A stretch of 64,000 bases of DNA from Tetranychus cinnabarinus (Eukaryota; Arthropoda; Arachnida; Trombidiformes; Tetranychidae): positions 16,120,001 through 16,184,000 of the forward strand of contig WHVY01000001.1 in the NCBI GenBank assembly GCA_022266195.1. The letters run 5' to 3'. Positions 47,414 to 58,292 of this stretch are shown in pieces (the first letter of the stretch is position 1; each line of letters starts with the position of its first letter). The position numbers were made by a program, and so were the translations under genes. The notes beneath the pieces were generated by a model. It was not told the DNA's origin, did no database searches, and saw only the letters and a list, made by a program, of their open reading frames with translations.

Positions 47414-49110
47414 ATGAAATTTACAATCAAGTCTTTCATTGGTGTCTTTAATTTGATTGAAGTTTTATTTGCATTGCGACTTTCTGGTGCCAGTTATGAT
47501 CAAAGTATTGCTTACAAGCTTTTACCGGCCGCAGAAAAGCGGCAACTTCAATATCAGATGCTCAATCTGTTCGGATTAGATCATAGACCAAAACCAAAGA
47601 GAAAAGGTAAGTGTTTTTTAATGTTTATTTTTGTGATTCTTATGCTTTGGCGACGAAATTACTTCGGTCTTTTCTTTATTCGTACCTTTATCTCTGTGTG
47701 ATGTCCCATGGTCTGGAATGGTGAACAAGTTTTGCTTATTTGTTTGGTTCTATCCATTATTTATCTTATTTTTTGATTCTGCAATCATTTACATGCAATT
47801 GTTTCTTCTCTTTTCTTTTCTACTCTGTTACAGATTTGTTTTCATCCGTTTACCTTCAAAATTTATATCAATCGTTTTTCAATGAAGAAACGGCTAATCT
47901 TAATTTCGATGATTCTCATCCTGTTATCGTTGAAGGCGAAGTTTTAAGTAGACCAAGTGTTAAAGCTCTTAACGAGTCAGATGTAATTGTCAGCTTTGTT
48001 AGTAAATGTATGTTGACTTTGGCGGGATTTGATTTGATTATGTGATAACTAATTTGTTCTCTTTTCTTTTTCTTTTTGCTTTCTTTTTAGTTCCAATACA
48101 TGTGACGCATGTTGGACATGATGAAGAGTCTGATCTCTGGTTTGATACAAGGGAAATAGCTCCAGGCAGTAAAGTCTTAAGTGCTGAGTTACGATTGTTC
48201 CTAGGCGCAACTCGTTCTTCAACTGCAATATTTGATCTCCTCAAGATAGATATTGATATGATCACTGATCTTGATAATCAGTGAGTTATCTTTGTGAAAC
48301 AAGATTTATCAATTGTATTAATATGTATTTTATCCCGTTTCCAGGCAATCTCGCTTGATAGATTCTAAAACTTTTTCTTATAAACAAGGCTGGCTAATGT
48401 TTAATATCACTGGTGCCATTCAAGAATGGATTGATCATCCGTTAAGCAATCTCGGTCTTTATGTGACTGTATTCTCTCTATCGACTGGTATGTTGTATTC
48501 AAATTTGCCAATTATGAAAACTAATCATCAATCTGATTTCAGGTAAAGAGCTTGACCCAAAAGACATTGGGCTAAGTGATCCTGTTGAAGATAAGCGACC
48601 TTTTGTTCTTGCTTTCTTCGAACGCCAATCCCATTTGCTACATCGAAAAAAAAGAGATACAAAGAGTAGTGACGAAGTGACTACCCTTAAACCTCATAAT
48701 CCTTATTATGGTAAGTTAGTTAATATTTAATAATAATAATGATTGCTAGATTTCATTCAAATTTTATTCTAGATTTTACGGAATTCGTTTCAAGCCGCAG
48801 TTGCCAAAAAAAGAGCTTATATGTTAGCTTCAAAGATCTCGGGTGGCAAGATTGGATAATTGCCCCCGATGGATATGCAGCATTCTTTTGTGATGGCGAA
48901 TGTTCTTTCCCACTCACTGCTCAAATGAATGCCACCAATCATGCCATAGTTCAAACACTCGTTCATACAATGGACCCAAACAAAGTGCCTAAAGCTAATT
49001 GTGCGCCCACCAAATTGACTTCTATTATGGTTCTCTATTTTGATGATAATTCTAATGTGATCCTCAAAAAGTATAGGAATATGGTCGTTAAATCTTGTGG
49101 ATGCCATTAA
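47414..49110 (+). CDS. gbb: BMP5-8/60A-class ligand (gbb-like), 401 aa, 6 exons
   Basis: Exons: 47414-47606, 47834-48007, 48091-48280, 48345-48487, 48543-48710, 48773-49110; phases agree. A signal peptide is followed by a prodomain with the class motif LNLFGLDHRPKPKRK, conserved DLWFD and WLMFNITGAIQEW. A furin site RKKR (268-271) frees a 130-residue mature ligand. The mature part is close to BMP7/gbb: DLGWQDWIIAPDGYAAFFC, NATNHAIVQTLVH, CAPTKL, YRNMVVKSCGCH. Secreted dimers signal through type I/II BMP receptors and Mad. Cysteines are C300, C329, C333, C366, C398 and C400. The usual CC pair is NC (Asn365), so the fourth knot cysteine, which makes the inter-subunit disulfide, is absent. The N-glycosylation site in NATN is kept. 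Confidence 0.92.
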
Positions 49111-49656
49111 TTAAATCAAAATTATTTATTTTTATAAAAAAAAGTAACTTTATGAAAGCAGTCAACTATGTTTTTATTATAAATTATGAATCTCATCTCA
49201 ATTCATGAATAATTGATTTTGCTTCAAGTTAATTTTCATGAATCTATTTGCCTTTTCTTCATTAGTTACAAATTTAAATCTTATTCGTCAATTTCGATTG
49301 ATTTGAATCAATTGTATTATTTTACTTGACTAATTTCTTCTGAATCATTTTACTTTTAAATTTGAAGCAATCTCATTTGATGATCATAATAGATAGAAGA
49401 AATTTAAAAAATATTAAAATGTTTAAATAAAACAGGCTCGTCTGAATTTCTTTAATCTTGCGGTGAACAGAAATGAAGGATAAATATAGATTTACTTTGT
49501 ACATACGAACCCAAACTCGATTTGAGGCAATCGATTAACAATAGTTTAATTTACATGTTCTAATTCAGAGTAGGGAATTTAAGGGTTCAAATTTTTCACA
49601 TTAGCTTTGTCATATACGTCCAACACTTCAGTTAAAATTTTATTTATCGGAATTGA
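49111..49656. other. convergent 3' ends of BMP and UQCRC2 genes
   Basis: AATAAA for the BMP gene at 49426-49431 (plus). A minus-strand AATAAA (TTTATT near 49639) lies just after the UQCRC2 stop. The DNA between is AT-rich with no other feature. Confidence 0.5.
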
Positions 49657-51192
49657 TTAGGCTGTTAGCTCATCTAAATAGCACATATTATCTAAATTAC
49701 CCACAGACACTAGAGTACCCTTTGTTTTCATGATCTTTGCGGCAGCCGCGGAAACATCCTTTAATGTAATTCCATCAACCAATTTTTCCATATCATCGAC
49801 TGATTTAACTTCATTATGATTTGTCAGAATCATACCCAAATGATCCAAAAGGTTGTTTTGGTCTTCGAGAGACAAAGCAAAAGATCCTTTGACACGATTT
49901 CTGTTTGGAAAAGAAAGGGAAAACAGACAAGATTAGAAACATTTTCACAGAAGTATGACACGAATTATTAATTTTCACTTACTTTGCGTGTTGTAAATCT
50001 TCCTCTTTCAAATTTTTGCAAGTCTCCTTCATTTTAGCAACAACAGCTTTGACGATATCACCAGATTCTGAAGCATGACATGCAATAGCAAAACCAAAGA
50101 GACCAGTATCGGCATAATTGATATTAACACCGTCAACTCTGAAAGGAGCTTTGGCTACTTTAGCTGCTGCTTGGGCTAGTTTACTTGCTCCAACACCTTT
50201 CTTTGTGTGTACTCCAGTTGCAAGGATAGCTTGTAATAAAGTATATGTGGCAACATCTTTAAGATTTTCAGCACTTAAATAAAGAAAAGATTAGAGTTAA
50301 TATCGGTCACTGTTTGACTGAAATATTTAAACAAGATTAAGAATGTTAAATACCTCACTCCTTCGGTACCTATAACAGCAAAAGTCTGATCGCGATCAGC
50401 ATCCATAATTATCCTTGATTCACCTCCAATAAATTTAGATTTTACTAATTCTGGACCAGAAAGATCAGGTAATCCGAAAGTTTTCTCAACATGTTCTAAC
50501 AATCGATCCTGGTCAACTCCAATACCAATGACTGTGGTTCGCTTGTTCATAAAATTTCTGCTATGGTAATGATGAAGCATCTCGGACAAATGTTCTGGAT
50601 CATGATGTTCAACAACCTCCTTGCTAGCATATAGAGAATTAGATAAACCTCCTTTGAAAGCGATGCGATGAACTTCATCTAAAAGAACTTGTTGTGGGTC
50701 AAGTTTGGATCGTTCAATTTCAACTTCCAATCGATACTTATAATCGTCAAGTTGCCAGAATTTAAAAGCTGGTCGAGCGATAGTGTCAGCAAGGTACTTG
50801 AAATTATCCTTCATAGATTCACGTAGTCCGTTCATTTGATAAATAATGTCATCTCTGGTAGAGGAGGCTGTAAGAGAAGCACCAGAGTATTCCATGTTAC
50901 GGGTTATACCAAAAATGGTGAAATTTTGTGTATGCATTCCAGCTGCATAACGAATCAAGTGAGATGCACCAGCCTCTTTGGAAGTTTCAAAGCGAGGTCC
51001 AGCTCGAACAAATACACCAATCTTGGAGACAGGTGAAAGATTTTCTAGAGAAGCTACAGTCATACCATTAGGTAATACTTTAGTCTTCAGTTCACCTTTA
51101 GCCAAATGATTAGGCTCACTTTTACGTGCAGCTTGAGCTTGGGCAGCAAAGGATCTCTTCATGAGACCGGATAACGCAAGCTTACCCTTCAT
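49657..51192 (-). CDS. UQCRC2: cytochrome b-c1 complex core protein 2, mitochondrial (457 aa, 3 exons)
   Basis: Exons on the minus strand: 51192-50354, 50273-49983, 49900-49657; introns of 80 and 82 bp, phases agree. The start is the ATG of MKGKLALSGLMKRSF, an Arg/Ser/Ala-rich mitochondrial presequence; an upstream in-frame TTG is not used. The body is a pitrilysin-fold (M16) peptidase homologue: KVLPNGMTVASLENLSPVS, then FVRAGPRFE and AGASHLIRYAAGM. The HxxEH zinc motif of active processing peptidases is absent (AGASHLIRY in its place), as expected for core 2. The second M16 half starts near VSAENLKDVATY. The length fits the family (about 450 residues). The protein is a structural subunit of respiratory complex III at the inner membrane. 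Confidence 0.93.
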
Positions 51193-51875
51193 GATGTTGA
51201 AATAATGATTAAACAAATAATTAATTAAATAATAACCAAGTCAATGGTAAATAATTCAGATGAATTGATTTTAATCACAATTTGATAAACCTGACAACAG
51301 TAACTCAGACCAGGACAAGCCAAGGTTAGAGTAACCAGGGAAACAGTTTCTTCTAGATTTCAGGGATCATCACATAAGTTCACTTGTAAATGGCAGAAAT
51401 TTTAAATTTTTAAAGATTCAAAGTTCAATCCTTTAAACAATTCAACTTTTAATTAAGCTAATAAACAATTTTTCAGCATCAATGATCGATATCTGTTGTT
51501 TATTCACCCATTTTTGACAATAAATATCAGAAAGTCGAGATCTAAATAAACTGTCGTACAAAGCTGTTGTACTTTCAACTTATAAGTTCAACACATAGCA
51601 ACTTTAAATCATATCTACTGAAATTAAATTTCAATTCCTTCTCAATAAGGACTGTTGAAAAAATTATCTAAGACATCACTCTAGATCAAAATTAGGATCA
51701 ATTGTTGCGAATTAACATTGATTTCAATTAAAGTGATTTAAAAACAGCTTACTTCGCCTTTACAAACACCTTTAGCCGTTTTTGCTCTTAGCCACTTTTC
51801 GCTGTTTATGGTTTTCCAGGGTCGACATTTATGTGCAGATCAATCAAAAGGACTTAACGGAGGTACCATTTGATC
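51193..51875. other. divergent promoter region, UQCRC2 and PHYHD1-like 1
   Basis: 683 bp between divergent start codons. AT-rich, with no clear TATA box and no ORF. Confidence 0.45.
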
Positions 51876-52727
51876 ATGGCTGATTACGAAGATAAAATTA
51901 AAGAATTCTGGTCTCAAGGCTATACCGTGTTACCTGATTTTTTGTCCCCATCAGATGTTGACAATGTTTTAAAAGAGACTAAACAAATTGTTGATACTTT
52001 GGATCTCGATGAACACCGGAATGTTTTCAAATTTGGAAAAAGTAAACAAGGTGATGACTACTTTCTTGACTCAAGTGATAAAATATCGTTCTTTTTCGAG
52101 GAAAAAGCTATTGATTCCGACGGAAACCTTACATACCCTCACAGCCAGTGTTTAAACAAAATAGGACATGCTTTACATGCATTGAATCCTGTTTTCAAAG
52201 CAATTACGTTTGATGATCGAATTAAAAGCATCCTAAAAATCTTAGGATGCGTTGAACCCCATGTTATCCAGAGTATGGTCATTTTCAAATACCCTCATAT
52301 TGGTGGTGAGGTTTCACCTCACAAAGATGCAGAATTTCTGTACACTGATCCAGTCGATAAGCTTACGGGATTCTGGCTGGCTCTTGAGGACATTACTATT
52401 GAAAATGGGTGTCTTTGGTTCATTCCAGGTTCACACAAGGAGCCTGTAACACAAAGATTTGTTAGAAACAAGGAGGATTCAGGACCCAGAGCATCATTCA
52501 ATGTTCCTAAGGCTAAATATGATGATTCAAAGTTCGTTCCTCTCAAAGTTTCCAAGGGATCACTAGTACTTCTCCATGGTTTAGTTGTTCATAAAAGTGG
52601 GTCTAATACATCACAATCACCCAGACCTGCTTACACATTTCATGCTGTAGATTTTCATGAAACACAATGGCCACCATATAACTGGCTTCAACCTACAGAA
52701 AAGCTTCCTTTTTGTCGAGTCTATTGA
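51876..52727 (+). CDS. PHYHD1-like Fe(II)/2-oxoglutarate dioxygenase 1 (283 aa)
   Basis: Phytanoyl-CoA dioxygenase (PhyH) family, closest in layout to animal PHYHD1 (about 290 residues). The ATG at 51876 (MADYEDK) aligns with the other copies; the in-frame TTG two codons earlier is ignored. The double-stranded beta-helix carries iron ligands His149 and Asp151 (HKD) and His239 (VVHKS), and Arg250 (RPAYTFH) probably binds 2-oxoglutarate. The other typical motifs ENGCLWFIPGSH and NWLQPTEKLPF are present. No signal peptide or peroxisomal C-terminal signal, so probably cytosolic; the substrate is unknown. The gene has no intron. It is convergent with copy 2. Confidence 0.9.
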   Translation: MADYEDKIKEFWSQGYTVLPDFLSPSDVDNVLKETKQIVDTLDLDEHRNVFKFGKSKQGDDYFLDSSDKISFFFEEKAIDSDGNLTYPHSQCLNKIGHALHALNPVFKAITFDDRIKSILKILGCVEPHVIQSMVIFKYPHIGGEVSPHKDAEFLYTDPVDKLTGFWLALEDITIENGCLWFIPGSHKEPVTQRFVRNKEDSGPRASFNVPKAKYDDSKFVPLKVSKGSLVLLHGLVVHKSGSNTSQSPRPAYTFHAVDFHETQWPPYNWLQPTEKLPFCRVY

Positions 52728-53038
52728 TACATCGAAGAATGAAGGCGTATATCAATTTTTTATTATAAATTCTTCAAAATTGAGTTTGTTAGTCTCAATA
52801 GATTCAGAGATTAACCCAATATACATATGCATTTACAACTAAGATTTATTTTTAAGATATATTTTTCTAATCCATCATATGAAAACTGTAAAAGCATTAA
52901 CACAGTTTAGTTTCTTAGTATCGTGATATTATGCTGTAAAAGCTACAATAAACGTTTAAAGTTGGACTGTTGCATTGTTTAGTATCTGAAACTTGAACTT
53001 CAAGAAATACATCGGACTGATGGCTGTAGAGTAAATTA
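52728..53038. other. shared 3' region of PHYHD1-like 1 and 2
   Basis: 52880-53037 recurs, with small changes, at 57189-57440 behind copy 4 (shared TTAGTATCGTGATATTAT and CTGTAGAGTAAATTATTAAT). The 3' flank was therefore duplicated with the gene. Confidence 0.7.
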
Positions 53039-53890
53039 TTAATATACTTTAATGAAAGGAGCTTCTTTCGTAGGTTGATTCCAGTTGTCCGATGCCCATT
53101 TTGTATCATGTAAATCGACTGCATGAAAAGTGTAAGCTGGTCGAGGTTTGTTTGAAGTATTGGCTTCACTTTTATGAACAACCTGTCCATGGAGGATAAC
53201 TAAAGATCCCTTTGAAACTGGAACAGCTTTATACTTGCTTTCATCGTATTCAACTTCAGGTGCAGTGAATATCATCCTCGGTTCCTGGCCTTCCTTATTT
53301 CTTACCCACCGACGTTTAACAGGTTCATTATGTGATCCAGGAATAAACCAAAGACAGCCATTTTCGAGAGTTGCATCTTCAAGAGGAATCCAGAAGCCAA
53401 TCAATTTGATTTCAGGTTCAGTGTACAAAAAGGTAGCATCTTGATGAGATGTAATTGTAGTACCAATACGAGGATGTTTAAAATTGACCATACTTTGTAC
53501 TAAATAAGGTTCAACAAATCCAACTTTCTTGATGATTGTCCTTATCCGATCATCTAATGTAACCGATTTAAAAACAGGATTCAATTCATGTAGATAATAA
53601 CCAATTTTATGTAAACACTGGCTTTTAGGTACAACCAGTTTACCATCTTTATCAAAGGCTGTCTCCTCAAAAAAGTACGATATGTTTTGACCAGAACTAA
53701 GGAAGTAGTCATCAGGTTCTTCGTGTTTTCCTGATCTATAGATGTTACGATGTCCATTTAAATCAATACCATCAATAATCTTGCCAGTTTCCTTCAAAAC
53801 ATTATCAACTTCATTTGATGACAAAAAGTTAGGGATAACTGCATAACCATTGGTCCAATAGTCTCTTATTATATCATCATAACCGCTCAT
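53039..53890 (-). CDS. PHYHD1-like dioxygenase 2 (283 aa)
   Basis: Intronless, starting MSGYDDIIRDYW. Metal ligands HQD (His149, Asp151) and His239 in VVHKS, and 2-oxoglutarate Arg in RPAYTFH, are all kept, so it should be catalytically competent. It is very similar to copies 4 and 5 (same ENGCLWFIPGSHNEP segment, C-terminus PFIKVY) and more distant from copies 1 and 3. It is divergent from copy 3 across 1.1 kb. Confidence 0.9.
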   Translation of the reverse strand: MSGYDDIIRDYWTNGYAVIPNFLSSNEVDNVLKETGKIIDGIDLNGHRNIYRSGKHEEPDDYFLSSGQNISYFFEETAFDKDGKLVVPKSQCLHKIGYYLHELNPVFKSVTLDDRIRTIIKKVGFVEPYLVQSMVNFKHPRIGTTITSHQDATFLYTEPEIKLIGFWIPLEDATLENGCLWFIPGSHNEPVKRRWVRNKEGQEPRMIFTAPEVEYDESKYKAVPVSKGSLVILHGQVVHKSEANTSNKPRPAYTFHAVDLHDTKWASDNWNQPTKEAPFIKVY

Positions 53891-55015
53891 TATAAATATC
53901 TATCGATTTGTAATAATGTTGTCAAGAAATTTTTTATCACTGAAAATACAAAACTATGATCAATTCGATGAATTGTTCGGATCCGGTTGAAGAAAGAGTT
54001 TTCTGGATCATTTGCCAAGTTTCAAGCTCCAAGTCGCTTTGATATTTGTAGTGGGAGTCATAGATATGATCATAATTACCGATATTTACAACACACGCAT
54101 CAAACTTGAAAGAGTGTCGATAATTTTTGAAGTTGATTATACACTTTCAACAGATCTTATATAATTTTAGATAATTTGTTTCAAAACAAAAAGATCTCAA
54201 AACAATATTAACTGATAAATTTAAAAAAGGCTCCAAGAAAAGTCAGCTCTTCAAAGCAATAAAAGGATAGTTTGAGATATCATTAAATTTTACCCAATTT
54301 TACTCAATATGAGACAATCCAGTGTACTGGTGTTTACTGGTGCAAATGAGGTTCAACTCGATTACTCTATTAATTCAATGTCTAACGAGTTATGAGTTGT
54401 TTATTTCTTTAAATTTATTTTACTGATTTGGTTGCATCGATTGATTTGATCAATCATAAGACTCGTTTTCCATTTTAATTGAATCACAATCTAATCAGAA
54501 TGGAGAAACGTCATTGAAAATAGCAACCATAACAAAAACAGTGACACTGGGAAAGACTGATTTTGAAAATTGAATCACAGAGTACAGTTCAAACTACAGA
54601 GTAAAGATATCATGAGAGATAATCAGGGAAATTCACAAGAAAAAAGAGCAGATTATTTATGATTCAATAATTACCATCTATTAGCATTCAATTGCCTAGT
54701 TTATCGAAAATCTTTATTTTGATGATTGTTTTTAAAAAGAGATCTTTACTCAAGTGATAATCTTTCTCTGCATGGGAGTCGTGTCTATCTGTTTGTGTTA
54801 GTAATCACTAAATCATTCTCTTGAAATTAATTCATAATCTTCAATTTTCTCTCTGACAAACTCTCTAAATTTACTGTAACGAAGGCTACGCCTTCCGTTG
54901 GCAAATATATAAATAAACAGACCAATCGAGTTTCCAGATCACAAGTTGCCATAAGTCGATTCCTTTACCCTAAGTAAATCCTTTACCAAGCCAAGCTTTT
55001 ACCATTTCAGACAAG
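53891..55015. other. divergent promoter region of copies 2 and 3
   Basis: AT-rich. The TATA box of copy 3 is at 54906-54913. A minus-strand TATATAAG near 54155-54162 might serve copy 2, although it is 265 bp from that start. No ORF. Confidence 0.5.
54906..54913 (+). promoter_or_regulatory. TATA box of PHYHD1-like 3
   Basis: TATATAAA, 103 bp before the ATG at 55016. Confidence 0.5.
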
Positions 55016-55870
55016 ATGTACAAATACGAGCAACAAATCAAGGAATACTGGGAAAAAGGTTACACCGAACTGCCAAATTTTTTTACCGAAAGTGAAATTG
55101 ACAGTTTATCCAGTGAAATTTCCAAAATCATTGATTCTCTAGATTTTAATGAACATCGAAGAGTTTTCAGAACAGGGAAACAACAACAAGGAGATGATTA
55201 TTTCGTCAACTCTGGTCAAAATATTTCCTTTTTCTTTGAGGAAGGAGCTTTCGATGCTGATGGAAACCTTGCCGTTCCTAAAGGCCAGTGTTTAAACAAG
55301 ATGGGCCACGCTCTTCATGAGTTGAATCCAGTCTTTAAATCCCTCACCTTTGACGACCGAGTCAAGACTCTGCTCAAAGGTCTGGGACACGTTAAACCTC
55401 ATGTGGTTCAGGGTATGATCAACTTTAAGAATCCTCGTATTGGTACCGAGTATACACCTCACAGAGATGCCGAGTTTCTATACACTGAGCCAGAAATTAA
55501 GCTGACTGGATTTTGGGTTCCTCTTGCTGATGTTACTGTTGAAAATGGTTGCCTCTACTTCATTCCAGGTTCACATAGGGAATCTGTAACTCGACGATTT
55601 GTTAGAAACAAGGATGATTCAGGACCCAGAGTATCATTCAATGCTCCAATGGATAAATATGATGACTCAAAGTTTGTACCAGTAACTGCGAAGAAAGGAT
55701 CCTTGCTTCTTATCCATGGTTTGGTTGTCCATAAAAGTACGGCAAACACCTCTGACAAGGGTCGACCTGCTTACACATTCCATGTTGTCGATTTGGATGG
55801 TACAAAATGGGCACCAGATAATTGGCTTCAACCAACTGAGAAACTTCCCTTCTCACGTGTCTATGGTTAA
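55016..55870 (+). CDS. PHYHD1-like dioxygenase 3 (284 aa)
   Basis: Intronless, starting MYKYEQQIKEYW. It keeps HRDAEF (iron His/Asp), VVHKS (distal His) and RPAYTFH (2-oxoglutarate Arg). It shares the C-terminal half with copy 1 (NKDDSGPR, DDSKFVPV, NWLQPTEKLPF) and ends with an extra Gly. Codon use is somewhat less AT-biased than in copies 2 and 4. AATAAA follows at 56095-56100. Confidence 0.9.
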   Translation: MYKYEQQIKEYWEKGYTELPNFFTESEIDSLSSEISKIIDSLDFNEHRRVFRTGKQQQGDDYFVNSGQNISFFFEEGAFDADGNLAVPKGQCLNKMGHALHELNPVFKSLTFDDRVKTLLKGLGHVKPHVVQGMINFKNPRIGTEYTPHRDAEFLYTEPEIKLTGFWVPLADVTVENGCLYFIPGSHRESVTRRFVRNKDDSGPRVSFNAPMDKYDDSKFVPVTAKKGSLLLIHGLVVHKSTANTSDKGRPAYTFHVVDLDGTKWAPDNWLQPTEKLPFSRVYG

Positions 55871-56985
55871 AAGGAAAATACAATCAAATTAATCAAAATA
55901 ATCACTGTTTGTCATTCAATAATGGATCAAGGATTTGATTACAAGAGATACAGATATCAATACGGACTAGATTACAAATCCAGTCAAAGATGATCAAGTT
56001 TTATTTGAATCATTTTATTGTGCTTTAATATTTTCTTTTATTAATTAATTAACTTGCTTTTCTTTGTAAAATTTTACTATTCATGATCAAGCTCAATAAA
56101 AAAATACAACTTGCAGCAATCAAACTCTTTACTCAAAATTGATCGGTCAAAAGTTACAAAGGAATCAGTTTCAAAGGCTTTTTTCCAGCTCATTTCAATC
56201 AATTTTTTCATAAGATTTTTGTCACCCAAATCCACCGAACCGCTAACCACTTTTCTGATATGATAGGTACACTGTATGATGGTGATGAGTAGTGGATGGG
56301 TTAGATTTTGGTGATTGAAAAAGTGGTGGATTAAAGCTGGTCCTCAGTTTTATTCGGCTAAGCTCAAATAATAATTGTATGTTTAATTTTGCATAATGAG
56401 TAACTACAATAAATTATTGAAAACAAATGAAGGGGAAATTGAAATCAATCCAGGAAATTTCCCAGAATATTTTTTGCCTTGACTGGTTCACTTGGGGTGT
56501 TGAAAATTACTGTTAAAGATTGGCTACTTGGAACAATTATTCAATAAGTGAACTCGTTTATTACGTCTAATTATTTAATAATATTAACCGCATCCATTAT
56601 CTTTATTTGATTAAAAACGTGATAAATTCAGCTAATTTAGCGTACAGAATTGTAATTCTCATTAAAACGTGTTCATATACACTCAGCTCTCTTATCAGTT
56701 CGCATGAGATAAACTTGTTGAGTTTAATTCAACCTTTCCTGCACTTGATCAATTCGGATGCAAGAACCCAAATGAATAAAACACAGAAATATATCTTTCA
56801 TCTCTTCTGAACCGATAGACAAATTCATAAGCTAAAATTTTAGTCATGTATTTCATTTAATAACCTGTGAATAAATTATGGCATTTTTGCATTTGCATGA
56901 TTTGAAATCCCATAATTATCCAAACAGGTTACTTGATTATTAATAATTGATAATAAGTTTTATCCACTTACACTTCTAGTAAAAC
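55871..56985. other. intergenic 3' of PHYHD1-like 3
   Basis: AATAAA at 56095-56100 is the likely end of copy 3. A 67-codon frame (56607-56810) is not protein-like. Nothing else seen. Confidence 0.5.
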
Positions 56986-57183
56986 CGATGAAAGGAGCTT
57001 CTTTATTAGGTTGCTTCAAATTGTCCGTCATTTTGTGTCATAAAAACAGCAACATGGAAGGTGTAAGCCGGTCGAAGATTTTTGAAATATTGGCTTCCCT
57101 TCATGGCTTTTATGAACAACTTTTCCATGGATTAGCACAATGAAACATTTTCAAACTGGAACGGGCACAAATTTGGTGACATA
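56986..57183 (-). pseudogene. 3' fragment of a sixth PHYHD1-like gene
   Basis: Minus-strand pieces TKFVPVPV, then LIHGKVVHKS, and a damaged end (AAGCTCCTTTCATCGG) match the last 65 or so codons of copies 4 and 5, with stops and frameshifts. The 5' three quarters are missing. It lies directly beside the duplicated 3' flank of copy 4, so it probably predates or results from that duplication. Confidence 0.85.
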
Positions 57184-57440
57184 ATATTGAAAACTGTAAA
57201 AGAATCAACAGTTTAGTTTTTAGTATCGTGATATTATACTGTATTTAAAGGCTAAAATAAACTTTTAATGTTTATTGTTGGACTGTTATTGTAATACATT
57301 GTTTGATATCTGAATTTGGTACTTTTGACAAAAATGAATGGAGATAATATTTTGAATAGATTGAATATTATTTAGAATATTCAAATAAACGAACAAGAAT
57401 GAAAATTCAAAGACATTTGCCCAAGCTGTAGAGTAAATTA
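57184..57440. repeat. duplicated 3' flank of PHYHD1-like 4
   Basis: 57189-57330 and 57427-57440 correspond to 52880-52995 and 53025-53038 behind copy 2, with about 95 bp of extra sequence between the two blocks here. Confidence 0.7.
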
Positions 57441-58292
57441 TTAATATACTTTAATGAAAGGGGCTTCTTTTGTGGGTTGATTCCAGTTGTCCGATGCCCA
57501 TTTTGTATCATGTAAATCAACAACATGGAAAGTGTAAGCTGGTCGAGGTTTGTTTGAAGTATTGGCTTCACTTTTATGGACAACTTGTCCATGGATTAGC
57601 ACAAGTGATCCTTTTGGAACTGGAACCGGCACAAACTTGGTGTCATCATATTGAACTTCTGGAGCATTGAATTTAACCTTAAGACCAGAACCATCACTAG
57701 TTCTTACCCATCGACGTCTAACAGGTTCATTATGTGATCCAGGAATAAACCAAAGACAGCCATTTTCGAGAGTTGCATCTTCAAGAGGAATCCAGAAGCC
57801 AATCAATTTGATTTCAGGTTCAGTGTACAAAAATGTAGCATCTTGATGAGATGTAATTGTAGTACCAATACGAGGATGTTTGAAATTAACCAGACTTTGG
57901 GCAATATGTGGAGAAACAAATCCAATTTTCTTGATTAGTGTCTTTATCCGATCCTGTAGTGTAACCGATTTAAAAACAGGATCCAATTCATGTAGATAGT
58001 AGCCAATCTTTTGTAAACACTGGTTTTTGGGTACAATCAGTTTACCTTCTTTATCAAAGGCGGTTTCCTCGAAAAAGTACGAGATGTTTTGACAAGATCT
58101 CAGGTAGTAATCAGTCGGGTCCTCTTGTTTACCAGCTCTGTACATATGTCGATGTTCATTAAGGTCGATGGCGTCAATAATCTTTTCGGTTTCCTTCAAA
58201 ACAGTATCAACTTCATTTGATGACAAAAAGTTAGGGATAACTGCATAACCATTGGTCCAATAGTCTCTTATTGTATCATCATAACCGCTCAT
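57441..58292 (-). CDS. PHYHD1-like dioxygenase 4 (283 aa)
   Basis: The start is set at MSGYDDTIRDYW (58292) by alignment with copy 2. The frame is open nine codons further but only to a GTG. HQDATF, VVHKS and RPAYTFH are intact. The middle (57725-57900) is almost identical to copy 2, while the end (KFVPVPVPKGSLVLIHGQ) follows copy 5, so the gene looks mosaic. No intron. Confidence 0.88.
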   Translation of the reverse strand: MSGYDDTIRDYWTNGYAVIPNFLSSNEVDTVLKETEKIIDAIDLNEHRHMYRAGKQEDPTDYYLRSCQNISYFFEETAFDKEGKLIVPKNQCLQKIGYYLHELDPVFKSVTLQDRIKTLIKKIGFVSPHIAQSLVNFKHPRIGTTITSHQDATFLYTEPEIKLIGFWIPLEDATLENGCLWFIPGSHNEPVRRRWVRTSDGSGLKVKFNAPEVQYDDTKFVPVPVPKGSLVLIHGQVVHKSEANTSNKPRPAYTFHVVDLHDTKWASDNWNQPTKEAPFIKVY

